Shown: one piece after another, positions 1 through 7,365 of the stretch
Position numbering within the stretch: position 1 is the stretch's first letter
Layout: each line of letters starts with the position of its first letter
Source of the DNA: Alphaproteobacteria bacterium
GTDB lineage: Bacteria > Pseudomonadota > Alphaproteobacteria > GCA-2731375
DNA: 27,545 nt
Direction of reading: 5' to 3'
NCBI GenBank assembly: GCA_028281075.1
Contig: JANQKO010000529.1
Span: 1-27,545, forward strand
The notes under the pieces: generated by a model
Database searches by the model: none
Told to the model about the DNA's origin: nothing
The model's input: the letters and a program-made list of their open reading frames with translations, nothing else
Made by a program: the position numbers and the translations under genes

Positions 1-11
1 CCGGTGTATTG

Positions 12-108
12 ACCACAGAGGCACCGAGGCACGGAGAACAAATGGGCTGATGGCGCTTCGCGCCAACCAACGTCATTTTGTTCTCTGTGCCCTCGGTGCC
101 TCTGTGGT
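12..108. repeat. Long imperfect inverted repeat
   Basis: Positions 12-42 and 78-108 are near-perfect reverse complements. Both arms read accacagaggcaccgagg followed by a cacrgagaacaa-like end, differing by about one mismatch and one one-base indel, with a 35-base spacer. Such cacagaggcaccgaggcacagagaa-type sequences are known as dispersed intergenic palindromes in many bacterial genomes. The element would form a roughly 30-bp stem. No transposase accompanies it, so I read it as a non-autonomous dispersed repeat or a strong transcription-end hairpin. Confidence 0.75.
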
Positions 109-219
109 GATCTCGCCTTTTTCAGCCGGGTCGCGTCGCGGCGGCGGCAAGGCCGTGGCGGTCACCGCCAAGGAACCGAGGTCACGTCGAAATCAAATGG
201 CGGACGTCGAGCCGGGCTC
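109..219. other. Gene-free left-end spacer
   Basis: GC-rich non-coding stretch between the inverted repeat and the stop codon of the first minus-strand gene. It contains a small dyad ggcggt-c-accgcc at 157-169 that could help end minus-strand transcription, but no T-tract follows it. No convincing reading frame is seen on either strand. Confidence 0.4.
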
Positions 220-453
220 TCAGTGCACCGCGCCGAGCGGGGTTTGGCTTTGAAACTGCTCGACGGCCGTCATGACCTGCAGCCAGAGATGCCAGGAATC
301 CAGGTCGCCGGCATTGAACGATTCATCGGACAGCTCGGCGGCCCTGATGACCGCGCCGTCGCCGTGCGCGTCAATCAGGGGAATGGCCAGACGCCAGACG
401 TCGGCATGGCTTATCGGGCTGTCAGCGTGCGATCCCGAGCGCCGACCGGGCAT
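220..453 (-). CDS. Small conserved hypothetical protein
   Basis: Encodes about 77 residues from the ATG at 453. The C-terminal half reads like a small alphaproteobacterial family of unknown function: ADVWRLAIPLIDAHGDGA, then an alanine-rich helix, then GDLDSWHLWLQVMTAVEQF. The recurring pattern is Trp/Leu-rich helix, H-G-x-x-A, then G-D-x-x-x-x-x-x-W. It is soluble, with no signal peptide or membrane segment. The start is uncertain: 453 has an AAAGG-like ribosome site about 10 bases upstream and gives a compact protein, whereas in-frame starts at 498 and 576 add low-complexity residues unlike the family. It may be a DUF6961-like protein, but that is recollection, not a search result. Function unknown. 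Confidence 0.55.
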   Translation of the reverse strand: MPGRRSGSHADSPISHADVWRLAIPLIDAHGDGAVIRAAELSDESFNAGDLDSWHLWLQVMTAVEQFQSQTPLGAVH

Positions 454-576
454 GTTGTCGGCGCCTTTTACCTGGCGGCCTCGGGGAGTGCTCTTCATTG
501 GACCGTTCGGTGACAGGCAGAGATCTTCGTCGTCTCTGAGCGTGATGGCTGTCGCGGGACGCGGAATCACAGCCAA

Positions 577-814
577 GGTCGCCTATCTCGCCATAGGTTT
601 GTTAATGAACCGTAAATAGAGCGGTGGTTTCATCTCTCGATTTTAAATATCGAGGGCCGTTTTTGTTTTTGGTTGTGTGTTTTTGGCGGAAAACTTCCGT
701 CAACCACCCGAACGGCATGACTGGTGAAACATCACATACAACGCCGTCGCCATCCGGTCGGATCGCCCATGCGGAACAGGCCGGCAACCGGCGTTCGATC
801 CCGCGGTTACGGGC
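577..814. other. Intergenic region with hairpin and CtrA-like site
   Basis: This stretch lies between two minus-strand genes. At 636-654 a CTCGAT/ATCGAG stem with a 7-base loop is followed by ggccgttttt and further T-runs, the shape of a plus-strand terminator, although no plus-strand gene precedes it. At 603-617 TTAA-N7-TAAA resembles the CtrA consensus TTAA-N7-TTAA (7 of 8 bases) upstream of the small hypothetical gene. At 780-793 a gccgg-caa-ccggc hairpin lies downstream of the cold-shock gene. None is strong enough to be called separately. Confidence 0.35.
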
Positions 815-1318
815 TCAGATAATTTCAAGCGAATCCGCCATTGGACCCTTGTGGCCCATGCGGACCGACAGACGAACACGCTGGTCCGGCGCCAGCGTGA
901 CAAGGCCGGCGCGTTCCAGGGTCCGGCCGGACACGAATATGTCCTTGCTGCCGTCATCCGGCGTCACGAAGCCAAATCCTCTCTCTGAACTGAAGAACTT
1001 GACCTTGCCCTCGACGGTCTGGTTGCCGTGGTTCGCGCCCGCCGACTGGACCGGCGTATCCGGCATCGAGGTAATACTGTGGATGACCGCGACCTGGGGG
1101 CCGCGGCGGCCTTCCGACAGGTCGCAGATGATCGATGCCCCCGGCGGCAGCGTGGCGTGTCCCGATCGCTCAACCACCGAAATGTGCAGAAACGCGTCCG
1201 GCGATCCGTCCGCCGGCTGCACAAACCCGAACCCCTTTGTTGGATTGAACCATTTTACGACCGCACTAATGTTGTGCTGTGTAATTTCAGGCTCGCTGAA
1301 ATTGCGCCCGTCTGTCAT
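815..1318 (-). CDS. Double cold-shock-domain protein
   Basis: Encodes 167 residues with two cold-shock (OB-fold) domains, at about 17-83 and 102-167. Each carries an RNP1-type motif (KGFGFV in the first, RGFGFV in the second) and an RNP2-type strand (DAFLHIS and DIFVSGR). The family binds single-stranded RNA or DNA and acts as an RNA chaperone or antiterminator in the cytoplasm. Tandem-CSD proteins of this length are common in alphaproteobacteria, whereas the enterobacterial CspA type is a single domain of about 70 residues. The second domain ends with the protein and is slightly divergent: RNP2 lacks the usual His. The start at 1318 has ccggag about 11 bases upstream. It stands alone, and no cold-box leader could be identified. 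Confidence 0.92.
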   Translation of the reverse strand: MTDGRNFSEPEITQHNISAVVKWFNPTKGFGFVQPADGSPDAFLHISVVERSGHATLPPGASIICDLSEGRRGPQVAVIHSITSMPDTPVQSAGANHGNQTVEGKVKFFSSERGFGFVTPDDGSKDIFVSGRTLERAGLVTLAPDQRVRLSVRMGHKGPMADSLEII

Positions 1319-1563
1319 TTTTCGTGAGGCTCCGGAACAAAGTGATCGCTAACCGTCCCTAATTCGGCAAACACCCCCCTTGCGCGCAGGGCAATGCCTC
1401 TTCGAACTCAAGACCCTTGCATTGGGTCGAATGTGCAGATCGGACACCTCGATCCGCTTTGTCGCTCCTGTTCTTCGGGGAAATGCCGCCGATGAAAAAG
1501 TCGCGGAAACAGAGTTTAGCATAGCTTTTCTCGGAGATTATAGAATTGTTTCGCCGCTATTAG

Positions 1564-1598
1564 GGCCCCCGGGGGTGATTGCTGACATGCCGGGGGCC
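1564..1598. repeat. Perfect 9-bp hairpin
   Basis: ggcccccgg at 1564-1572 is the exact reverse complement of ccgggggcc at 1590-1598, with a 17-base loop. It sits about 20 bases downstream of a possible promoter and upstream of the larger palindrome. No T-tract follows on either strand, so it is not a classical terminator. Its role is unknown. Confidence 0.6.
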
Positions 1599-1659
1599 GT
1601 GGTGGATCGACGTCTGTCGGACGGCAGGTCCTGTTCGTGTCCGTTTGAAAATGCCGTTG

Positions 1660-1732
1660 CCGGCCCGCTTCCCCACCCGGCCACCCAATTCAGGATACGC
1701 TCGTTGGCTGGCCGGGTGGGGGAGCGGGCCGG
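1660..1732 (+). repeat. Dispersed palindromic repeat, copy 1
   Basis: The arms at 1660-1686 and 1706-1732 pair over about 27 bases with two mismatches. The left arm begins ccggcccgcttccccacc and the right arm ends gagcgggccgg, around a 19-base spacer containing ggatacgctcg. A second copy lies at 26083-26152 in the opposite orientation, judged by the asymmetric spacer (ggatac..tcg). The two copies also share the flanking ggtgccg. This is a REP/BIME-like intergenic palindrome; gene callers often translate such elements into proline/glycine-rich spurious peptides. Confidence 0.85.
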
Positions 1733-1879
1733 TGCCGCCGAGAAAATGGGCTGGCAGGACCATATTCAAACAGACTCTTAACGGGGCCAGGCCGGAACGG
1801 CGCCACGACCTAGCCGGGCGGATTCGGACCCGCTAGAGTGGGGACGTCGAGGTCGACGGGTCGATGCGAGGCAGGGACG

Positions 1880-2746
1880 ATGACGATCAGAAGTGTTCTC
1901 GTGCTTGTCGAAGACGAGACGGCCGGGGTCCGGCGGGCCCTCGAGGACGGGTTCGAACTGGCGCGCCGTTTTTCGGCGCACGTGACCGGCCTGCATATCA
2001 AGAGCGAGCCGCTTACGAGCCTGCCCTACATCACCGAGGGCATGTCGCCGATGGCGGTCGAAGGGCTGGTCGATTCATTGCGTCAGCGCGACGTCGAACG
2101 CGCATCGCGCGCGCGCAGCGCCTTCGACGGCGTCGCGGACCGGTTCGGCTTTCCGCGCGAGGGAGCGACATCGGATGCGACGGTCCGCGCATCATGGGTC
2201 GAGGCGGCCGGCCCGGAGGGAATTGTCGTCAGCGAACGTGCCCGGCTGAGCGATCTGGTCGTGCTGTGCCACGCGATCGAGGACCAGACGGACAGCGCGC
2301 GCGAAATCCTGGATGCGACGCTGTTCGATTCCGGCGCGCCGGTCCTGCTGACGCCGGCGGCCGAACACGGCACGCCGGGTAGCCGGATCGGCATCGGCTG
2401 GAACAAGGGGACGCTGGCCGCGCGCGCCGTTCGCAACGCCCTGCCGTTTCTGGTGCAGGCCGATGACATCGTGATCTTTCAGATCGAGACCGGCGCCAAG
2501 AGCGGTCCGGCGGCGGAAGACCTGGCCGCGTTCCTCGCGCTTCACGGCGTTTCGACCGAGGTTCGCCGGTTGATTCCCGACCGCATGAGCGTTGCCGAGC
2601 GTCTGCTGACCGAAGCGGCGAAGGCGGAACTGGACCTGCTGGTGATGGGCGCCTATTCGCACAGCCGGCTCGCGCAGATGGTGCTGGGCGGCGTGACGCA
2701 CGAAGTCCTGAGCCGCGCCGAATTGCCGATTCTGATGTCGCACTGA
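1880..2746 (+). CDS. Tandem universal stress protein (UspA family)
   Basis: Encodes 288 residues made of two UspA-type alpha/beta folds. The first opens with MTIRSVLVLVED and runs to about residue 150. The second starts near GSRIGIGWNKG and ends with the typical C-terminal sequence DLLVMGAYSHSRLAQMVLGG followed by VTHEVLSRAELPILMSH. The second repeat carries the G-x2-G-x9-G-S/T-like nucleotide-binding loop in degenerate form (GAYSHSRLAQMVLGG-V-T), so ATP binding is plausible only there. These cytoplasmic proteins are induced by starvation and stress. The ATG at 1880 is preceded by a good gaggcaggga ribosome site; an upstream in-frame start at 1838 lacks one. The gene is monocistronic and is followed by a stable hairpin. 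Confidence 0.9.
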   Translation: MTIRSVLVLVEDETAGVRRALEDGFELARRFSAHVTGLHIKSEPLTSLPYITEGMSPMAVEGLVDSLRQRDVERASRARSAFDGVADRFGFPREGATSDATVRASWVEAAGPEGIVVSERARLSDLVVLCHAIEDQTDSAREILDATLFDSGAPVLLTPAAEHGTPGSRIGIGWNKGTLAARAVRNALPFLVQADDIVIFQIETGAKSGPAAEDLAAFLALHGVSTEVRRLIPDRMSVAERLLTEAAKAELDLLVMGAYSHSRLAQMVLGGVTHEVLSRAELPILMSH

Positions 2747-2754
2747 ACGTCCGG

Positions 2755-2776
2755 CGCCGGCGGTTGAGCGCCGGCG
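2755..2776 (+). terminator. Stable hairpin after usp
   Basis: CGCCGGCG at 2755-2762 and again at 2769-2776 (a self-complementary octamer) can form an 8-bp GC stem with the loop gttgag, nine bases after the UspA stop codon. No U-tract follows, so it may be a Rho-type or processing hairpin instead of an intrinsic terminator. Confidence 0.5.
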
Positions 2777-2831
2777 GGTCAATATCTCGAACGCCCTCTC
2801 GGATAAAATCACTTGCGCTCCCGTGATCTGA

Positions 2832-2860
2832 ATTTCATCGTACCGTCATTAAAACTTCAC
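2832..2860 (+). promoter_or_regulatory. Candidate PhoB (Pho box) array upstream of ugpB
   Basis: Three heptamers stand at exact 11-base spacing: ATTTCAT (2832-2838), CCGTCAT (2843-2849) and ACTTCAC (2854-2860). Against CTGTCAT they match 5, 6 and 3-4 of 7 positions, and all keep the TCA core in phase. PhoB binds direct repeats with this 11-base period, and ugp operons are classic Pho-regulon members. The array ends 80 bases before the ugpB start, a fitting distance. Degenerate, but supported by the spacing and gene context. Confidence 0.6.
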
Positions 2861-2939
2861 AGAACCCGATGACAAATCGGGTCGGGGCCTCGATCGTCGA
2901 TGGAGGCCATTGCGCATTCAGTCAGGGAGGCGAAACCCC

Positions 2940-4259
2940 ATGAAACACGGATGGATCGGTTTTGGCGCCGCGGTCGCGTTGATCGGGTTCGGTGCCGCAC
3001 AGGCGCAGGCAGCCGTCGAGGTGCAGTGGTGGCATGCCATGGGCGGCCGTTTGGGCGAAAAGGTCAATGCGATCGCCGAAGGCTTCAACGCCTCGCAGGC
3101 CGACTACAAGGTCGTCCCGGTCTACAAGGGCAACTATACCGAGACGATGACGGGCGCCATCGCCGCGTTCCGGGCCAAACAGCACCCCCATATCGTGCAG
3201 GTGTTCGAGGTCGGCACGGCGACAATGATGGCCGCCAAGGGGGCGATCTATCCGGTCTACGAGCTGATGGCCGATTCCGGCGAGGCCTTTGATCCGGGCG
3301 CCTACCTGCCGTCCGTGACGGGCTATTACACCGATACCGACGGCAACATGCTGTCGATGCCGTTCAACAGCTCGACGCCCGTCCTGTACTACAACAAGGA
3401 CGCGTTCAAGAAGGCGGGCCTGGATCCGAGCACGCCGCCGGCGACCTGGCCGGCCATGGGCGAGGCCGCGAAGAAGCTGCAGGCGGCCGGCTATGCCTGC
3501 GGCTTCACCACGGGCTGGCAGTCCTGGGTGCAGCTCGAGAATTTCAGCGCCTGGCACAACGTGCCGTTCGCGTCCGAGTCGAACGGCTTCGCCGGCCTGA
3601 ATACGGAGCTGACGTTCAACAGCCCGTTGCACGTGACCCATATCGGGCAGCTCGCCGAATGGCAGAAGTCGAAGATCTTCGACTATGGCGGCCGGCGTTC
3701 CGACAGCGCGCCGAAGTTCTATAACCAGGAATGCGCGATGTATATGAACTCGTCGGCCGCCTATGCCGGCGTCAGTTCCAATACCAAGGATTTCGAGTTC
3801 GGCGTCGGCAAGCTGCCCTACTGGCCGGGCGCGGACGGCGCGCCGCAGAATTCGATCATCGGCGGCGCCACGCTGTGGGTGCTGGCCGGACACGATGCGT
3901 CGGAATACAAGGGCGTGGCGAAGTTCTTCGCCTACCTGTCGTCGGCCGAGGTGCAGGCCGACTGGCACCAGTTCACCGGCTACCTGCCGATCACCACCGC
4001 GGCCGCCGATCTGACCCGTGAACAGGGTTTCTACGACAAGAACCCGGGCACGGACACGGCCATCAAGCAGATGACGAACAAGGCGCCGACGGCCAATTCG
4101 AAGGGGCTTCGGCTCGGCAACTTCGTGCAGATCCGGGACGTTATCAACGAAGAGCTGGAGGCCATCTGGTCCGGCCAGAAATCGGCCCAGGAAGGCCTCG
4201 ATGACGCGGTCGCGCGCGGCAATAAGCTGCTGCGGTCGTTCGAGAAAGCGAATATGTAG
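2940..4259 (+). CDS. ugpB: sn-glycerol-3-phosphate-binding periplasmic protein
   Basis: Encodes 439 residues, the usual UgpB length. A Sec signal peptide spans about residues 1-24 (MKHGWIGFGAAVALIGFGAA, cleavage after AQA). The mature protein starts with the UgpB-typical VEVQWWHAMGG and keeps further hallmarks: EGFNASQ, YKGNYTETM, HPHIVQVFEVGTATMM, MPFNSSTPVLYYNKDAF, GWQSWVQLENF and QECAMYMNSSAAYAG. It captures glycerol-3-phosphate, possibly also glycerophosphodiesters, in the periplasm and delivers it to UgpAEC. The ATG at 2940 follows a clear caggGAGG site. It is the first gene of the ugpBAEC operon, with an 86-base gap containing a hairpin before ugpA, a layout that usually keeps binding-protein mRNA abundant. 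Probably activated by PhoB through the upstream direct repeats. Confidence 0.96.
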   Translation: MKHGWIGFGAAVALIGFGAAQAQAAVEVQWWHAMGGRLGEKVNAIAEGFNASQADYKVVPVYKGNYTETMTGAIAAFRAKQHPHIVQVFEVGTATMMAAKGAIYPVYELMADSGEAFDPGAYLPSVTGYYTDTDGNMLSMPFNSSTPVLYYNKDAFKKAGLDPSTPPATWPAMGEAAKKLQAAGYACGFTTGWQSWVQLENFSAWHNVPFASESNGFAGLNTELTFNSPLHVTHIGQLAEWQKSKIFDYGGRRSDSAPKFYNQECAMYMNSSAAYAGVSSNTKDFEFGVGKLPYWPGADGAPQNSIIGGATLWVLAGHDASEYKGVAKFFAYLSSAEVQADWHQFTGYLPITTAAADLTREQGFYDKNPGTDTAIKQMTNKAPTANSKGLRLGNFVQIRDVINEELEAIWSGQKSAQEGLDDAVARGNKLLRSFEKANM

Positions 4260-4276
4260 CTGAACGAGATGCGGTC

Positions 4277-4345
4277 GCCGGTCCGGGACCGGCCGGGAGC
4301 GTCGCGCTTGTCGACGATCCCGCCGAACCGGGCCGGCAAGCCGGC
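4277..4345 (+). promoter_or_regulatory. Intercistronic hairpins between ugpB and ugpA
   Basis: The palindrome gccggtcc-g-ggaccggc lies at 4277-4293. A second hairpin, gccggc-aa-gccggc, lies at 4332-4345 and ends directly at the ugpA ATG. No clear Shine-Dalgarno precedes ugpA. Such structures may protect ugpB mRNA ends or lower ugpA expression relative to the binding protein. Confidence 0.5.
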
Positions 4346-5227
4346 ATGAAAAAGCGCATCGTTTTCAATCATCGGGTTCTGCCCTACGCGCTGCTCGCGC
4401 CGCAGATCCTGATCACCATCGTCTTCTTCATCTGGCCGGCCTCGCAGGCGCTCTACCAGGCGTTGCTGATCCAGGACGCCTTCGGCCTGTCGACCCAGTT
4501 CGTCTGGTTCGAGAACTTCTCCGAGCTGATCGACGACGAGTTCTATCTCAACTCGTTCCAGGTGACCGTCGTGTTCTCGGCGGCGACGGCATTCCTGGCG
4601 ATGTCGGCCGCGCTCCTGCTCGCGGTGATGGCCGACCGGATCATCAAGGGGGCAACGGGCTACAAGACGCTGCTGATCTGGCCCTATGCCGTGGCGCCCG
4701 CCGTCGCCGGCGTCCTGTGGTGGTTCCTGTTCAACCCCTCGATCGGCGTCGCCGCCTATATCCTGCGGGTATTCGGATACGACTGGAACCATACGCTGGA
4801 CGGGGGCGACGCGATGATACTCATCATCGTCGCGGCGGCCTGGAAGCAGATCAGCTACAATTTCCTGTTCTTTCTCGCCGGCCTGCAGGCCATCCCCAAA
4901 TCGCTGATCGAGGCGGCGGCCATCGACGGCGCCTCACCGCGCAAGCGCTTCTGGACGATCGTCTTTCCCCTGCTCTCGCCGACCACGTTCTTCCTGCTGG
5001 TGGTCAACGTGGTCTACGCCTTCTTCGACACCTTCGGCATCGTGCACGCGACCACCAGCGGCGGACCGGCGAAAGCGACGGAGATCATGGTCTACAAGGT
5101 TTTCAACGACGGCTTCGTCGCCCTGGATCTTGGCGGTTCCGCGGCGCAGTCGGTCATCCTGATGCTGATCGTCATCACGTTGACCGTGGTCCAGTTCCGC
5201 TACATCGAACGGCGGGTCGAATACTGA
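4346..5227 (+). CDS. ugpA: Glycerol-3-phosphate ABC transporter permease UgpA
   Basis: Encodes 293 residues of an inner-membrane permease of the MalF/UgpA type. After a short N-terminus it shows six hydrophobic segments; the first is PYALLAPQILITIVFFIWPA. The EAA motif that docks on the ATPase reads EAAAIDGASPRKRFWTIVFP, near residues 190-209. The C-terminus (FRYIERRVEY) is typical of UgpA. It forms the transmembrane channel as a heterodimer with UgpE. The ATG at 4346 has only weak ribosome-site complementarity and is preceded by a small hairpin. The stop codon overlaps the ugpE start (TGATG), consistent with translational coupling. Confidence 0.95.
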   Translation: MKKRIVFNHRVLPYALLAPQILITIVFFIWPASQALYQALLIQDAFGLSTQFVWFENFSELIDDEFYLNSFQVTVVFSAATAFLAMSAALLLAVMADRIIKGATGYKTLLIWPYAVAPAVAGVLWWFLFNPSIGVAAYILRVFGYDWNHTLDGGDAMILIIVAAAWKQISYNFLFFLAGLQAIPKSLIEAAAIDGASPRKRFWTIVFPLLSPTTFFLLVVNVVYAFFDTFGIVHATTSGGPAKATEIMVYKVFNDGFVALDLGGSAAQSVILMLIVITLTVVQFRYIERRVEY

Positions 5228-6075
5228 TGGTCGAGAACCGGCGGTACCTCACCTACGTGGCGCACGCGACCCTGATCCTGGGCATCGTGATCGTCGCCTT
5301 TCCGATCTGGGTGACCTTCGTCGCCTCCACGCACGAGCCCCAGGACCTGCTGACGTCGCCGGTGCCGATCTGGCCGGGCGGTGCCTTCCTCGAAAACTAC
5401 CGCCAGGTCCTGGGCGTCGGGCTGGAGGCCGCCGGCGGCGTCCCCGTCGGCACGATGATGTTCAACAGCCTGGTCATGGCCCTGGCCATCACCATCGGCA
5501 AGATCGCGATTTCCATCATCGCCGCCTACGCCATCGTCTATTTCGATTTCCCGTTCCGCATGACGGCGTTCTGGCTGATCTTCGTGACGCTGATGCTGCC
5601 GGTCGAGGTGCGCATCCTGCCGACCTTCAAGGTCGTCGCCGATCTCGGCATGCTGAACAGCTATGTCGGCCTGTCGGTCCCGCTGATCGCGAGCGCGACG
5701 GCGACGTTCCTGTTCCGGCAGTTCTTCCTGACCGTTCCCGACGAGTTGATGGAGGCGGCGCGTATCGACGGCGCCGGGCCGATCAAGTTTTTCCGCGACG
5801 TGCTGCTGCCGCTGTCGCGCACCAACATCGCGGCGCTCTTCGTCATCCTGTTCATCTTCGGCTGGAACCAGTATCTCTGGCCGCTCCTGATCACCACGGA
5901 CGAGTCGTTCTATACAATCGTCATGGGCATTCAGCGCATGGTGACGGTCGCCGACGCCGAGCCGCAATGGCACCTGGTCATGGCGACGACGATGCTGGCG
6001 ATGCTGCCGCCGGTGGTCGTCGTGATCTGCATGCAGCAGCTCTTCGTCAAAGGTCTGGTCGAAGTCGAAAAATGA
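5227..6075 (+). CDS. ugpE: Glycerol-3-phosphate ABC transporter permease UgpE
   Basis: Encodes 282 residues from the ATG that overlaps the ugpA stop by one base. It is a MalG/UgpE-type permease: the first membrane segment is HATLILGIVIVAFPIWVTFV, the family-specific HEPQDLLTSPVPIWPG loop follows, and an EAA loop (EAARIDGAGPIKFFRDVLLP) lies near residue 178. The N-Q-Y-L-W-P-L-L segment and the C-terminal LFVKGLVEVEK are characteristic of UgpE. It pairs with UgpA in the inner membrane to pass glycerol-3-phosphate inward. Much longer open frames exist upstream in the same phase and on the opposite strand, but these are GC-driven shadows. Confidence 0.95.
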   Translation: MVENRRYLTYVAHATLILGIVIVAFPIWVTFVASTHEPQDLLTSPVPIWPGGAFLENYRQVLGVGLEAAGGVPVGTMMFNSLVMALAITIGKIAISIIAAYAIVYFDFPFRMTAFWLIFVTLMLPVEVRILPTFKVVADLGMLNSYVGLSVPLIASATATFLFRQFFLTVPDELMEAARIDGAGPIKFFRDVLLPLSRTNIAALFVILFIFGWNQYLWPLLITTDESFYTIVMGIQRMVTVADAEPQWHLVMATTMLAMLPPVVVVICMQQLFVKGLVEVEK

Positions 6076-6099
6076 CAAACCGGGAGGCATGGCGGGCTC

Positions 6100-7209
6100 A
6101 TGGCTGACGTCCAACTGCGCGGGGTAAAGAAGGACTATCCCGGCGGCTTTCGCGCCATTCACGGCATCGACATGCATATCGGCGACGGCGAGTTCATCGT
6201 CATCGTGGGGCCGTCGGGATGCGGGAAATCGACCCTGATGCGGATGGTCGCCGGCCTGGAACGCGTGACCGAGGGCGATATCCTGATCGGCGAACGCGTG
6301 GTGAACGAGGTCGAGCCGGCCGACCGGAACATCGCCATGGTGTTCCAGAACTACGCGCTCTATCCGCACATGACGGTGTTCGACAACATGGCCTACGGGC
6401 TGCGCAATCGCCGGACGCCCAAGGCCGAGATCGAAAAGCGGGTCGCGGCGGCGGCGGAGATCCTCGAACTGCAGGGGCTGCTGGACCGGCGGCCGCGCCA
6501 GCTCTCCGGCGGCCAGCGCCAGCGGGTGGCCATGGGCCGCGCCATCGTGCGGGAGCCGTCGGTGTTCCTGTTCGACGAACCGTTGTCGAACCTGGACGCC
6601 AAGCTGCGCGTACAGATGCGGCTGGAGATCCGCAAGCTGCATCAGGCGCTGGGCGTGACCAGCATCTATGTCACCCATGACCAGGTCGAGGCCATGACCT
6701 TGGCCGACCGCCTGGTGGTGATGAATGCCGGCATCGCCGAGCAGATCGGCACGCCGATGCAGGTCTATCGCCAGCCGGCAACGACCTACGTGGCCGGGTT
6801 CATCGGCTCGCCGGCGATGAACTTCATCGCCGCGCGTCTCGGTCCCGACGGTGCCGACATCGAGTTGCCGGCGGGCGGGCGATTGCCGATGTCGAACGGC
6901 GCGCTGGCGTCGCAGGCCGGCCGGGAGGTCACGCTGGGTATCCGCCCCGAACATCTGACCGTTTCGGGCGCTGGCGACGGCGTGGTTTCGCTCAACGTGG
7001 AGCTGATCGAGCAGCTCGGCGCCGATCTTCTCGTGCACGGCCATTTCGGCGGCGACCGGACGGACATCACGCTGCGGCTGGCCGGCGCCACGCCGGTGAG
7101 CGCCGGCGACGTGCTGCCGCTCGGGGTGGCGCCCGAGAGCCTGCATCTGTTCGACCGCGAGAACGGACGGCGACTGGAAACCGCCGCGCCATCGGACGTG
7201 CCGATGTGA
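6100..7209 (+). CDS. ugpC: Glycerol-3-phosphate ABC transporter ATPase UgpC
   Basis: Encodes 369 residues of a MalK/UgpC-type ATPase. Walker A is GPSGCGKST at 37-45. The Q-loop FQNYALYPHMTV, the signature LSGGQRQR, Walker B VFLFDEPLSNLD and the switch His in THDQ all follow in order. The C-terminal third (about 240-369) is the regulatory OB-fold (TOBE) region, with GIRPEHL and GVAPESLHLFD. It powers import through UgpAE at the cytoplasmic face. The ATG at 6100 follows CGGGAGG 12 bases upstream; a nearer ATG at 6089 is out of frame. It lies 24 bases after ugpE and closes the operon. No ugpQ phosphodiesterase gene follows in this window. Confidence 0.96.
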   Translation: MADVQLRGVKKDYPGGFRAIHGIDMHIGDGEFIVIVGPSGCGKSTLMRMVAGLERVTEGDILIGERVVNEVEPADRNIAMVFQNYALYPHMTVFDNMAYGLRNRRTPKAEIEKRVAAAAEILELQGLLDRRPRQLSGGQRQRVAMGRAIVREPSVFLFDEPLSNLDAKLRVQMRLEIRKLHQALGVTSIYVTHDQVEAMTLADRLVVMNAGIAEQIGTPMQVYRQPATTYVAGFIGSPAMNFIAARLGPDGADIELPAGGRLPMSNGALASQAGREVTLGIRPEHLTVSGAGDGVVSLNVELIEQLGADLLVHGHFGGDRTDITLRLAGATPVSAGDVLPLGVAPESLHLFDRENGRRLETAAPSDVPM

Positions 7210-7237
7210 CGCGCCGCGCGCCCGCCGGCCGCGCGTC
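7208..7237 (+). terminator. GC hairpin at the end of the ugp operon
   Basis: GACGCGC (7208-7214) pairs perfectly with GCGCGTC (7231-7237), overlapping the ugpC stop codon. There is no T-tract, so it is a weak candidate for an intrinsic terminator. It may mark the 3' end of the ugp transcript. Confidence 0.4.
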
Positions 7238-7245
7238 CATCGCGA

Positions 7246-7274
7246 TTGACAGGTGGCGACGCAGAACATATGAC
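7246..7274 (+). promoter_or_regulatory. Candidate sigma70-type promoter for nhaA
   Basis: A perfect TTGACA -35 at 7246-7251 stands 17 bases from TATGAC (7269-7274; 4 of 6 against TATAAT). This would start transcription near 7280 and give an 85-base leader. The -10 overlaps the 5' arm of the outer leader stem, so either the outer stem is not part of this transcript or another promoter is used. Confidence 0.45.
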
Positions 7275-7335
7275 AAACGTCGCGGACGCCTGTTTCACGC
7301 CCACGCATTGGACGGACAGGCGTTTTTCGTTTGTC
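7272..7335 (+). ncRNA. Structured nhaA leader, candidate riboswitch or attenuator
   Basis: Two nested perfect stems lie just upstream of nhaA. The outer stem is GACAAACG (7272-7279) with CGTTTGTC (7328-7335). The inner stem is ACGCCTGT (7286-7293) with ACAGGCGT (7316-7323). Between them are a 6-base and a 4-base internal loop, and the apical loop has 22 bases. The inner stem is followed by TTTT (7324-7327) and cgttt, like an intrinsic terminator. A competing helix ACGGACA (7312-7318) with TGTCCGT (7332-7338) would break it. Known nhaA-I and nhaA-II RNA motifs are cation (Li+) riboswitches located upstream of nhaA genes, and this leader occupies that place. Assignment to either class is inference; I could not run a covariance model. 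Confidence 0.6.
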
Positions 7336-7365
7336 CGTTTGGTGATCGAGGGGGAGGTCAATCGA

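Larger units (their letters stand above)
1319..1879. other. Long intergenic region with hairpins and repeat
   Basis: About 560 bases lie between the divergent cold-shock gene (minus) and the UspA gene (plus). The first 240 bases are relatively AT-rich and presumably hold the csp promoter. A possible plus-strand promoter is TTAGCA (1516-1521), 17 bases, TATAGA (1539-1544). It is followed by a perfect 9-bp hairpin at 1564-1598 and then palindromic repeat copy 1 at 1660-1732. Open frames here have poor coding character and mostly read through the repeats, so I call none of them. Confidence 0.5.

Noticed and set aside
624..1352. 242-codon plus-strand frame
   Set aside because: Antisense to the double cold-shock gene.
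1380..1836. Three overlapping frames in the gene-poor region
   Set aside because: They read through the palindromic repeat and give Pro/Gly/Arg-rich peptides typical of mis-called repeats. No ribosome sites or family patterns.
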